A stretch of DNA of 9,647 nt from Euryarchaeota archaeon UBA556. Lineage in GTDB: Archaea; Thermoplasmatota; Poseidoniia; Poseidoniales; Thalassarchaeaceae. The notes below the pieces were generated by a model, which saw nothing but the letters and a program-made list of their open reading frames with translations, searched no databases and was not told the DNA's origin. Numbering within the stretch: the stretch's first letter is position 1; every line of letters begins with the position of its first letter. The stretch lies in NCBI GenBank assembly GCA_002494975.1, contig DADI01000036.1:1-9647 (forward strand). Direction: 5' to 3'. Made by a program: the position numbers and the translations under genes. Shown here piece by piece: positions 1-6,749 of the stretch.

Positions 1-93
1 AAATTACCTAAGGGAGTACATGTTTTTTATCTAACAGTATTCGACGATAAAGGTGCGTCCTCTCGAGCGACTCTTACAATTCAAGTGACCTAA
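1..93 (+). CDS. 3' end of a PKD/Ig-like surface protein (partial)
   Basis: Frame 1 is open from the window edge for 30 codons and ends in TAA at 91-93. The peptide reads as the last strands of a PKD or cadherin-like beta-sandwich: a G-V-H-V-F-Y-L-T-V strand, a D-D-K-G-A-S-S turn, and a closing strand T-L-T-I-Q-V-T. This spacing (G.H...LTV.D..G..S....I.V) is typical of PKD domains in exported archaeal and bacterial proteins. The protein ends straight after the domain, with no C-terminal anchor or sorting tail, so any membrane anchor or catalytic domain lies upstream, outside the window. The stop overlaps the stop of the convergent gene on the other strand. The domain call rests on about 25 residues, so the family is moderately sure and the function of the whole protein is unknown. 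Confidence 0.6.
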   Translation, partial: KLPKGVHVFYLTVFDDKGASSRATLTIQVT

Positions 94-731
94 TCGGTTT
101 CAACAATCTCAACTTTACTCGTATACCAGACGACTCTTGCGTTATTCTCCCATATATCCTCATCCGACATTCCGTCTAAGAGTATCGTGCTTCCAACTGA
201 AAGAAACGCGGGGTCTACTGTTGTATTAGTTCCCCACGGGTATTCGTCGTTATCCTCTGCAAAAATATCCCAATCACTAGTTATAGTTTCATGATTTATG
301 ACTTCTTGCTCAAACATACGATACTCAAAAGAAACAGATCTCAATGCATAATCAGCTACTTGAAATACACAATTATGCGAAGGTCTCGTGAAAGTAGTAT
401 TCTCAATAATTGTCATATTAAGGATACATACTTGACCATTCAGCATCCCCTCGCTATCTCCATTGTCATTGTAACCGAGAACTAATGTCACATTTGTATC
501 TTGATTTAATTCCTCATGAATAACTTCAACTAATGTAAATCTCAATCCTGCGTCTCCATTAGGATCTAAATCGGAATTGTCTGGCACACCATCATTATCT
601 GAATCAGAGAGCCCGGTTTGATAATTATCAAAGACAATATCTGCAGTTGCATACCCGATTAATATTCCAACAAATATTGCAGATAGGATAGCAATTCTTA
701 CATTTCTATCTTCGAACACATTGTTACTCAT
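90..731 (-). CDS. Small membrane-anchored extracellular protein with a thrombospondin type 3 repeat
   Basis: The 213-residue product has a short polar N-terminus, one hydrophobic segment at about residues 12-31 (signal anchor), then an acidic calcium-binding stretch at 43-60 with Asp at 43, 45, 47, 51, 54, 56 and 60. The D-S-D-N-D-G-V-P-D spacing is that of thrombospondin type 3 repeats. The rest (61-213) looks like a beta-rich domain with two cysteines (C102 and C121) that could form a disulfide, and four N-x-T sequons (N80, N105, N111, N169), which suit an outward-facing, possibly glycosylated domain. No catalytic motif is recognisable. The start ATG has no clear ribosome binding site. The gene begins 44 bases after etfA on the same strand and could be read from its own promoter or by readthrough. 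Topology is well supported; function is unknown. Confidence 0.8.
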   Translation of the reverse strand: MSNNVFEDRNVRIAILSAIFVGILIGYATADIVFDNYQTGLSDSDNDGVPDNSDLDPNGDAGLRFTLVEVIHEELNQDTNVTLVLGYNDNGDSEGMLNGQVCILNMTIIENTTFTRPSHNCVFQVADYALRSVSFEYRMFEQEVINHETITSDWDIFAEDNDEYPWGTNTTVDPAFLSVGSTILLDGMSDEDIWENNARVVWYTSKVEIVETD

Positions 732-775
732 AATTAAACCGAAAGGTCACCATAATTTCAACGCATTGCAACTAA

Positions 776-1696
776 TTAAGATTTTAATTCAGAAAGTGCT
801 GATTTCAGCGCAGGAATTGCCTCTTCCCAAGTTGCGACAATTCCATAGTCTGCAACTCCAAAAATGGGTGCATCAGGGTCTTTGTTGATTGCTAAAATGT
901 ATTTACTTGATCTCATACCAGCAAGGTGTTGAATAGCTCCTGAGATACCTACAGCGATATATAATGATGGAGTTACAGTTTTTCCAGTTTGCCCAACTTG
1001 CATTCTATGAGGCATCCCCCATTCGTCGACAACTGCTCTGCTAGCTCCAACTGCTGCTCCTACAATGTCTGCAATATCTTCTAGGTGAGAAAAATTCTCT
1101 ATTGATCCTATTCCTCTTCCACCTGAGATGATAATATCTGCTTCTGTGACATCTAAGCGTTCACTTGCTTTGTTAATTGCTTCTTGAATTGATATTTTGA
1201 TATCCGCAGATTGATTGACTGTATTGATAGGTGCTTCTCCTCCCAATCCAGCTGCTTCAAATGCATTTGGTCTTAGGGTAATTACAGCATCTCCAGATAC
1301 TGTCAGCGTTTCTACAGCTTTACCTGAATAGATTGGTCTTTTTACTATAATTCCTTCTGAAATTGATACAATATCTTGAATTATTGGTATGTTTCTTTTT
1401 GCTGCTAATCTCGCCCCTATTTCTCTGCCATTTGGTGATGCTGAAATTAAAATATTGCCTTCACATACAGTATTTAATGCAGTACTCCAAGCACCTCCGT
1501 CAAAGATATCAAAGCAATCGCCAACTACAGAAATTACCTTTTCAACACCCTCGATACTAGCCGCTTCTGCTTCTGCTTTACCATTTGGGCAAATAACTAT
1601 TGATTTCGAACCAATGCTAGATGCAGCACCAATTAACTGATACGTAGTAGGATGAAGGTTTTCGCCATTTGTTTCTGCTATTATTGTAAAATTCAT
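776..1696 (-). CDS. etfA: Electron transfer flavoprotein, alpha subunit
   Basis: EtfA carries the redox-active FAD of the EtfAB heterodimer and passes electrons from acyl-CoA dehydrogenases to a membrane quinone oxidoreductase. Counting from the ATG (306 residues), the N-terminal domain covers about 1-180 and the FAD-binding domain about 185-306. The latter has the family landmarks in order: GGRGIG (192-197), SRAVVDEWGMP (219-229), GQTGKTVTP (235-243), GISGAIQH (250-257) and AINKDPDAPIF (269-279), followed by ADYGIV. Length is normal for the family. A GTG in the same frame lies nine bases upstream, but it falls inside the GAGGTGA ribosome binding site, so I prefer the ATG at 1694-1696. The gene starts just after etfB, with ribosome binding site and etfB stop overlapping, which suggests translational coupling. 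Whether the pair is a conventional or a bifurcating ETF cannot be settled from these motifs. Confidence 0.96.
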   Translation of the reverse strand: MNFTIIAETNGENLHPTTYQLIGAASSIGSKSIVICPNGKAEAEAASIEGVEKVISVVGDCFDIFDGGAWSTALNTVCEGNILISASPNGREIGARLAAKRNIPIIQDIVSISEGIIVKRPIYSGKAVETLTVSGDAVITLRPNAFEAAGLGGEAPINTVNQSADIKISIQEAINKASERLDVTEADIIISGGRGIGSIENFSHLEDIADIVGAAVGASRAVVDEWGMPHRMQVGQTGKTVTPSLYIAVGISGAIQHLAGMRSSKYILAINKDPDAPIFGVADYGIVATWEEAIPALKSALSELKS

Positions 1697-1701
1697 TATA
1701 T

Positions 1702-1708
1702 TCACCTC
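1702..1708 (-). promoter_or_regulatory. etfA ribosome binding site, overlapping the etfB stop
   Basis: On the minus strand the sequence GAGGTGA lies five bases before the etfA ATG and overlaps the etfB TGA stop (1707-1709). It decides the etfA start: the alternative GTG at 1703-1705 is part of this site and so is unlikely to be the initiation codon. The overlap implies that ribosomes ending etfB translation are positioned to start etfA, which would help keep the two subunits in equal amounts. Confidence 0.7.
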
Positions 1709-2462
1709 AAATTACATTTGCCTCATTACGTAGTTTTGAAACAACGGTGGTAACATGTTCAGAGCCCTCGAATTTTTGACCTTCTGCTTTTTCAGGAGGC
1801 GGAGTTTGTGAATCTAGATGAATGTTTGATCCATTTAAATCAACGTTCAGATCTGATGAAGTAATTGACTCAATAATTTTCTTTTTAGCCATCATAATTC
1901 CTCTGACATTTGGTCTTCTGAGTTCTACAGTTCCTTTGTCAAAAGCAAAGACGCTAGTTCCTTCAGTAGACACTTTTTCGGAGCCAGTATTACTAGGTCT
2001 CATTGTAATATATTTCCCATCAGTATAATTTACTTCTGAAACCAAAGTCACACACGTTGCCTCAAGTATTTCCGCAACTCCAGGGCCAGTAGAACCTGCA
2101 TTAGTGTCAGCTGCTTGTTTCCCGCAAAGTACAACATCTATCTCATATTTTCTAATTGCTGCAGCTAATAGTTGCTGGACATGAGTACTGTCAGTAACTC
2201 CTTCGTCTGAAATGTGAACTAGAGTATCTGCACCCACGGCAGCAGCATCAGTAAGCATTTTCTTCGATCTGTCGGGGCCACAAGTAATTGCAATCAGGGC
2301 TCCTCCATTGTTCTCTTTCATTTGTAATCCTGATTCCAAAGCATATTCATCATATGGGCTCATAGACCATTTGCTTACTGAATTTTCATCAACTTCCCCT
2401 CCTGATATGATAATCTTGGCGGTAGTGTCGGGAACCTGTTTTAGTAATACTGCAATATTCAT
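1707..2462 (-). CDS. etfB: Electron transfer flavoprotein, beta subunit
   Basis: EtfB is the nucleotide-binding partner of EtfA; in conventional ETFs it holds AMP. From the ATG (251 residues) the protein opens with the typical M-N-I-A-V-L-L-K-Q-V-P-D strand, then shows SPYDEYALE (35-43), AVGADTLVHIS (75-85) and CGKQAADTNAGSTGP (113-127), the nucleotide-binding loop. A basic AKKK (192-195) corresponds to the conserved recognition-loop end that docks on acyl-CoA dehydrogenases. The segment just before it (167-188) departs from the common consensus. After it comes a polar, proline-containing tail. An in-frame TTG two codons upstream is open, but the ATG at 2460-2462 has a GAGGG site six bases before it and is preferred. 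The gene follows gcdH by 64 bases and abuts etfA. Confidence 0.95.
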   Translation of the reverse strand: MNIAVLLKQVPDTTAKIIISGGEVDENSVSKWSMSPYDEYALESGLQMKENNGGALIAITCGPDRSKKMLTDAAAVGADTLVHISDEGVTDSTHVQQLLAAAIRKYEIDVVLCGKQAADTNAGSTGPGVAEILEATCVTLVSEVNYTDGKYITMRPSNTGSEKVSTEGTSVFAFDKGTVELRRPNVRGIMMAKKKIIESITSSDLNVDLNGSNIHLDSQTPPPEKAEGQKFEGSEHVTTVVSKLRNEANVI

Positions 2463-2468
2463 ATTCAA

Positions 2469-2474
2469 CCCTCT
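2469..2474 (-). promoter_or_regulatory. etfB ribosome binding site
   Basis: AGAGGG on the minus strand ends six bases before the etfB ATG at 2460-2462. It supports the ATG over the in-frame TTG at 2466-2468, which would sit directly against this motif with no spacing. Confidence 0.55.
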
Positions 2475-2526
2475 ATTTTATCCGAATGTTTATTCATGTT
2501 TCAATTTAACTAACCAATCACTAGTC

Positions 2527-3708
2527 TTATGCTTCTCTTGTAAATGCTTGAATTCCTGTGATATGTCTTCCAATAATCAGGTTATGTATGTCATGAGTCC
2601 CTTCATATGTTTTTACTGATTCTAAATTTGCCATGTGCCTCATAATAGGGTACTCATCTAGTATTCCATTTGCACCATGGATATCTCTGGCAACTCTTGC
2701 AATTTCTAGAGCAATATCTACATTATTCATTTTCGCTAGTGAAATATGCTCTGGGATCCAAGTCCCTGCATCTTTCTTTTGTGCTAGATGATAAGCTAAT
2801 AATTGTCCCTTTGTAATTTCTCTCAGCATCCATGCTAATTTATTTTGGACAAGTTGGTAAGATGCTATGGGGTGATTAAATTGTATCCTGCTCATTGCAT
2901 ATTCCTTTGCAGAATCAAAGCATGCCTGAGCCGAGCCCAGTGCCCCCCATGAGATGCCAAATCTTGCATTATTTAGGCAGGAAAAGGGTCCTCTTAACCC
3001 TTTGACTCCTGGTAGTATACGATCTTTAGGTATCTTACAATCTTGGAATACTAATTCACTCGTAACACTTGCTTTGAGTGAGTGTTTACCTTTCATCTCA
3101 GGAGCTGAAAAGCCAGGGTCGTTTTTCTCAATGATGAACCCTCTGATAACTCCATCTAACTTTGCCCAGACTACAGCAACCTCTGCTATAGTTCCATTTG
3201 TTATCCACATTTTAGCTCCATTTATTAAATAATGATCTCCTTTATCTTCAGCCTTGGTAATCATGTCACCTGGATTAGATCCATAATCAGGCTCAGTTAA
3301 TCCAAAACAACCTATCCATTCTCCACTTGCCATCTTTGGCAAATAATGATTCTTTTGTTCTTCGCTACCAAAATCCCATATTGGATACATTGCTAGAGAA
3401 CCTTGCACACTTGCGAAGGATCTTAATCCACTATCTCCTCTTTCAAGTTCTCTACAAATCACTCCATAAGCCGCATATGAAAGTCCGGGACATCCGTATC
3501 CTTTCAGAGGTGCTCCTAGAACTCCCATCTCTCCCAAAGCCACTCTCCATTCGTCTGGAAAAAGTCCGTCTCTACACGCTTTTTCGATGTTTGGTATGAC
3601 TTCTTCATCAACCCAATCTCGTACCATGTCGCGGACCATTCTCTCTTCTTCACTCAATAATGAGTCAACATCGTAGAAGTCTAATGCCTCATATGCCATA
3701 ATTCTCAT
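2527..3708 (-). CDS. gcdH: Glutaryl-CoA dehydrogenase
   Basis: This cytoplasmic FAD enzyme oxidises and decarboxylates glutaryl-CoA to crotonyl-CoA in lysine, tryptophan and glutarate breakdown, giving electrons to ETF. The 393-residue protein has the full acyl-CoA dehydrogenase layout: helical N-domain, FGLTEPDYGS (135-144), the FAD-contacting WITN (168-171), and the C-terminal TYEGTHDIHNLIIGR stretch with catalytic base E369. Specificity is supported by E89, R96 and S100 in the ELERGDSGLRSFAS segment, aligning with human E87, R94 and S98 that contact the glutaryl carboxylate; Y368 is also kept. These residues favour the decarboxylating type. The C-terminal ITGIQAF is typical of GCDH. Two starts are possible, ATG at 3706-3708 or three codons later at 3697-3699; neither has a clear ribosome binding site. 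The gene leads the etfB-etfA cluster, which supplies its electron acceptor. Confidence 0.93.
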   Translation of the reverse strand: MRIMAYEALDFYDVDSLLSEEERMVRDMVRDWVDEEVIPNIEKACRDGLFPDEWRVALGEMGVLGAPLKGYGCPGLSYAAYGVICRELERGDSGLRSFASVQGSLAMYPIWDFGSEEQKNHYLPKMASGEWIGCFGLTEPDYGSNPGDMITKAEDKGDHYLINGAKMWITNGTIAEVAVVWAKLDGVIRGFIIEKNDPGFSAPEMKGKHSLKASVTSELVFQDCKIPKDRILPGVKGLRGPFSCLNNARFGISWGALGSAQACFDSAKEYAMSRIQFNHPIASYQLVQNKLAWMLREITKGQLLAYHLAQKKDAGTWIPEHISLAKMNNVDIALEIARVARDIHGANGILDEYPIMRHMANLESVKTYEGTHDIHNLIIGRHITGIQAFTREA

Positions 3709-3767
3709 CCATCGGCAATAATCGGTGCCACATGAATGTTCCTAATTGAGCCAGTAGATTTGGAAAG

Positions 3768-4979
3768 TTATCTTTTTCTTTGTCCTTTCCTTTTTGCATC
3801 TATTTTCTCTTGCTTATTACCAAATTTCATTGTCATCCAATACTGCATTTTTGGTGATGCGGTATACGCTAGAGTAATTATTAGCATAGCTATTGTTAAT
3901 GGTATTAAGAATCCAATAAATCCACCAAGAACTATCCCAATTCCTCCTGATTCTTCAGTAGGGTGGAACTCTACCATTGTGCCGCGGCTAGTGATTAACC
4001 ATCCACTATCTTTTCCCGTATTCCATGACCCCACTATTCTCTCTCCAGAGATTGTAGCGTCGAAAGATTGAGCATCTTCATTATCTAGCCAAGGATACGT
4101 GGCATTCTCTTTGATATTGTGTTCAAGTAGCGCGAAAGGTGCAACTATAATCAATGATCTGGTATCTTCTTGATGGCTTAGATAGGTGAATTTCCCCTCT
4201 ACTCCTTTGATGTTACTAACTGATAATTTACTTTCAAGAGCTCCTGTTGTATGTAGTTCAATCATACCAACTTGTTGATCACTGGATACGGATACACAGT
4301 ATTGGATATAATTAGTGGGGCATATCACACTAGTCCAAGGATAGAAACTTCCTCCTATCCAAGTGAGAATATGGTCTCTATCAATTATCCCAATCCCATC
4401 AGTCGATGATGATACTACGCAGAGCATGAGGTCATTGTGACAGTCGATACTCGTGATGTCACCTTCTCCTCTTCCATCAATCAGATGTGTTTCAAGTCCT
4501 CCATCGCCTTCCGCTCTAATGCGCCATAACCATCCATCATCTCCTCCTACATAGGCCCAAGAACCAGCAGTATTCCAAGAAACAGCAGTTAATTTTGTTT
4601 GAGCAAAGTTTAGCTGTTCACCTGCTTGAGTTAGAGAATAATCATCGGATGCATAACGTAGTACCATTCCCTCATCTCCAACTAAAAAAGCAGTCCCTCC
4701 ACTAGGGTGCCAATCTGCATCCCTCATTGTCTGTTTATCAGTTGCAGAGAGCGGTATTCGGATTTCGGGTCTGTCTGCGAATATAATTTCTGCATAACCT
4801 TCGGCACCATAAATCAAAATTCGGTTTCCTTCAGGATTCTCTGCTATTCCTTGAATTCCCAAATCATTTTCGCGAGATATTATTGAATCTAACTCTACGG
4901 CTGAATCTGCACTGACTATTGGCGATGCCAATACAGTCATCATCACAGCAACCATTAGCACTGCCCGCCTTACTCTCAT
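3768..4979 (-). CDS. Exported beta-propeller-like protein with C-terminal membrane anchor
   Basis: The 403-residue product begins with a Sec-type signal peptide (basic M-R-V-R-R, hydrophobic core to about 19, possible cleavage near 24). Residues about 30-340 contain repeated strand patterns like WD40/YCF48-type propeller blades, for instance 85-113 (D-A-D-W-H-P-S-G-G...V-G-D-E-G), 129-158 (A-V-S-W-N-T-A-G-S...G-G-D-D-G) and a weaker one at 175-203. Four cysteines (C180, C187, C220, C228) could form disulfides. A glycine-rich transmembrane helix follows at about 346-373, then a lysine/arginine-rich cytoplasmic tail to 403. The expected topology is an outside propeller with a C-terminal anchor. 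No catalytic motif is visible, and partner binding or envelope assembly is only a guess. It is 59 bases upstream of gcdH on the same strand and divergent from the tyrS operon. The start ATG lacks a ribosome binding site, so a short-leader transcript is plausible. Confidence 0.8.
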   Translation of the reverse strand: MRVRRAVLMVAVMMTVLASPIVSADSAVELDSIISRENDLGIQGIAENPEGNRILIYGAEGYAEIIFADRPEIRIPLSATDKQTMRDADWHPSGGTAFLVGDEGMVLRYASDDYSLTQAGEQLNFAQTKLTAVSWNTAGSWAYVGGDDGWLWRIRAEGDGGLETHLIDGRGEGDITSIDCHNDLMLCVVSSSTDGIGIIDRDHILTWIGGSFYPWTSVICPTNYIQYCVSVSSDQQVGMIELHTTGALESKLSVSNIKGVEGKFTYLSHQEDTRSLIIVAPFALLEHNIKENATYPWLDNEDAQSFDATISGERIVGSWNTGKDSGWLITSRGTMVEFHPTEESGGIGIVLGGFIGFLIPLTIAMLIITLAYTASPKMQYWMTMKFGNKQEKIDAKRKGQRKR

Positions 4980-5012
4980 AGTAGCCCGAATACGAACATA
5001 GGTTTAGCCCTG

Positions 5013-5021
5013 TTTAATAGC
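5013..5021 (-). promoter_or_regulatory. Candidate TATA element in the divergent intergenic region
   Basis: The 101-base gap between the propeller gene and the rightward operon contains CTATTAAAC on the minus strand about 35 bases before the propeller-gene ATG, a distance that fits an archaeal TATA box with a leader of roughly ten bases. The same AT block reads TTTAATA on the plus strand. For the rightward gene, a weaker TTGAATAAG at 5051-5059 lies about 22-30 bases before its ATG and would give a nearly leaderless message. Both are judged by eye from position and composition only. Confidence 0.3.
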
Positions 5022-5080
5022 CCCTCAGATGTTATCTTTCTCTCGTAGTATTGAATAAGCAATTACTGCGCGCATGACTT

Positions 5081-5596
5081 ATGGAGAGATTCGACGTTAA
5101 GCGAGGATTGATGAAACAAATTATGGCAGATGGTGGATTAGCGGTATTAGGAAAGAAATATTTTGATACGGTTGAAGCAGAAGGAGAGACCTCTTTTTCA
5201 GGTTCTCATGATATTATGACCTCTATTAAAGCACGTTTTTCTGAAAACGGTGCTCTAGTAATCGATGTCAAAAATGTCCCTCCCAATTTTGATGATCCGG
5301 AAGCAATGAAAATTGCCCAGGATAGCCGTAGAAGATGGACTCAATTTTTAGACGAAGCAACAGGATATAACTCCAAACAACGTGGAGATAAAGCCAAAGA
5401 ATGGGGTAAAAAAGCATCTAAAGCCAAGTCAGCGGTTAGCGCTGCTAGACATTTCATGAAGATGTCTTCTAATGTTACTGAAGAGGTTCAAGAACAGGCA
5501 GAATCTTTAATTCAAGAAATTGAGTCAGCATTAGAACAGGGCGAAAATACTAGAGCTGCTGGTCGTGGCGAGAAATTAGATAAATTATTCAAATAA
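5081..5596 (+). CDS. Uncharacterised small archaeal protein (possibly DUF5611-like) upstream of tyrS
   Basis: The 171-residue soluble protein has no signal peptide or membrane segment. Residues 1-70 look like a compact alpha/beta unit starting with M-E-R-F-D-V-K-R-G. Residues 72-100 form a helix ending in a W-T-Q-F-L-D-E-A-T-G-Y-N-S-K-Q motif. Residues 100-127 are lysine/alanine-rich, and 130-171 form a charged, coiled-coil-prone helix ending in a basic tail. The opening K-R-G and the F-L-x-E-x-T-G-Y-x-x-K pattern recall small euryarchaeal proteins grouped as DUF5611; this is from memory and tentative. The basic, helical C-terminus could bind RNA, but that is inference. No ribosome binding site precedes the ATG. 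The TAA stop lies nine bases before the tyrS start, so co-transcription with tyrS is very likely, hinting at a translation-linked role. Confidence 0.75.
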   Translation: MERFDVKRGLMKQIMADGGLAVLGKKYFDTVEAEGETSFSGSHDIMTSIKARFSENGALVIDVKNVPPNFDDPEAMKIAQDSRRRWTQFLDEATGYNSKQRGDKAKEWGKKASKAKSAVSAARHFMKMSSNVTEEVQEQAESLIQEIESALEQGENTRAAGRGEKLDKLFK

Positions 5597-5602
5597 GGTG
5601 AT
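5597..5602 (+). promoter_or_regulatory. tyrS ribosome binding site
   Basis: GGTGAT, a strong match to the 3' end of archaeal 16S rRNA, directly follows the stop of the upstream gene and ends three bases before a GTG codon at 5606. It identifies GTG as the tyrS start. The spacing is short but similar to other genes in this window. Confidence 0.65.
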
Positions 5603-5605
5603 TTA

Positions 5606-6724
5606 GTGAGTAAGCCCGATCCTCTATCACTTCTTGATGACGAGTCTCGAAGTAAGATAGAGAGAATGTTTAGCAGTTGTGAAGAAGTAGTGGGAATAAA
5701 TCATGTTGCTAAGGTTCTATCTGGAAAACCGACACATTCAGGCGATAGCCAGTTGAATGCATATATCGGCCTTGAACCAAGTGGAAAGGCTCATTTGGGT
5801 TGGATGATTCTTGCTGAAACCATGAGTAAAATGCTCGATGAGGGCGTTAATATCACTATTTTATTAGCGGATTGGCATGCTTGGGTAAATGACAAATTTT
5901 CTAGAGATATGGAAAAAATTTCATTAGCAGCAGATTATATGTCTGAAGTATTCAGAGTTTTATTAGGTCATCCTTCAGAGGGAACAGGTCCTGGTGAGAT
6001 TAGATTCATCCGTGCTTCAGAAATGATGGATTCAGGAAAGTACTGGGAACGAGTCTTAAGATGTTCAAAAAATATGAGTTTATCTCGTGTAAGGAGGACT
6101 TTCAGTATTATGGGTAGGGATGAAGATTCATCCGATCATGACTTATCTGCATTTTTTTACCCAGCATTACAATCAGCAGATATATTCGAATTAGAAATCG
6201 ACATCGCATTGGGCGGTATGGATCAGAGAAAAGCGCATATGTACATGCGCGAAGTAGCAGATAGGAACAAATGGGTCAAAGCCACTTGCATCCATACTCC
6301 TATGTTATCTGGATTAAAGGGTGCAGGAGGGAGAATGGACTCTTATGACCATAAGATGTCTAAATCAGACCCTAATAATGCTATACTGCTACATGACACT
6401 CCAAAGAAATTAGACAAAAAAATGCGTAAAGCATTTTTAGAGATTGGAAATAACAATTCTGCTATATATGAAATTGCAAGATATGTGTTATTTCCAAGGT
6501 TAGGTATTCTGAAAGTAAATCCTAAGCCAGAGTTTGGTCATCCTTCTGAATGGAACGACATTGATTCCTTTATTTCAGCCATAAATGATGGAACCATTCA
6601 TCCATTTGATGCTAAAATGGCTATTTCCAGGGGTTTGGAAGAAGTATTACTGCCTATTTCTGAGTATTTCTCAGATAAGTCTGAGATATTAGATGCAATG
6701 AATTTAATCACTGGCTCTCAGTAA
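5606..6724 (+). CDS. tyrS: Tyrosyl-tRNA synthetase, archaeal type
   Basis: This class I aminoacyl-tRNA synthetase joins tyrosine to tRNA-Tyr in the cytoplasm. In the 372-residue protein the HIGH-type motif is HLGW (63-66) after the A-Y-I-G-L-E-P-S-G-K strand, and KMSKS is at 250-254. Tyrosine-pocket residues line up with the Methanocaldococcus jannaschii enzyme: Y53 (its Y32), Y185 (Y151), Q189 (Q155), D192 (D158) and Q207 (Q173) in G-G-M-D-Q-R-K. Y53 and D192 together argue for TyrRS rather than the related TrpRS. D335 in H-P-F-D matches the anticodon-reading Asp of archaeal TyrRS. The protein is longer than the roughly 306-residue M. jannaschii enzyme because of an N-terminal extension, a glycine/proline loop near 121-130 and a longer C-terminus. 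Translation starts at GTG, second in a two-gene operon. Confidence 0.96.
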   Translation: MSKPDPLSLLDDESRSKIERMFSSCEEVVGINHVAKVLSGKPTHSGDSQLNAYIGLEPSGKAHLGWMILAETMSKMLDEGVNITILLADWHAWVNDKFSRDMEKISLAADYMSEVFRVLLGHPSEGTGPGEIRFIRASEMMDSGKYWERVLRCSKNMSLSRVRRTFSIMGRDEDSSDHDLSAFFYPALQSADIFELEIDIALGGMDQRKAHMYMREVADRNKWVKATCIHTPMLSGLKGAGGRMDSYDHKMSKSDPNNAILLHDTPKKLDKKMRKAFLEIGNNNSAIYEIARYVLFPRLGILKVNPKPEFGHPSEWNDIDSFISAINDGTIHPFDAKMAISRGLEEVLLPISEYFSDKSEILDAMNLITGSQ

Positions 6725-6749
6725 GGCGTTTTGATAATTGGCTGCTTAC

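Noticed and set aside
291..485. Plus-strand open frame of 64 codons inside the thrombospondin-3 gene
   Set aside because: It lies wholly within a convincing minus-strand gene and its translation shows no domain or protein-like pattern; there is no ribosome binding site.
1363..1640. Overlapping plus-strand frames opposite etfA
   Set aside because: They are antisense to the strongly conserved EtfA coding sequence and look like low-complexity hydrophobic shadow translations.
3327..3599. Plus-strand frame of 90 codons opposite gcdH
   Set aside because: Antisense to well-conserved gcdH motifs, with no recognisable product.
3711..3729. Repeat ATCGG...ATCGG and GGCA/TGCC inverted repeat just before gcdH, considered as an operator
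   Set aside because: Repeat arms are only four or five bases and overlap one another; this is within chance expectation for a 59-base gap.
5606..6724. Tryptophanyl-tRNA synthetase as an alternative for the class I synthetase
   Set aside because: The tyrosine-pocket residues Y53, Y185, Q189, D192 and Q207 and the G-G-M-D-Q-R-K motif match archaeal TyrRS.
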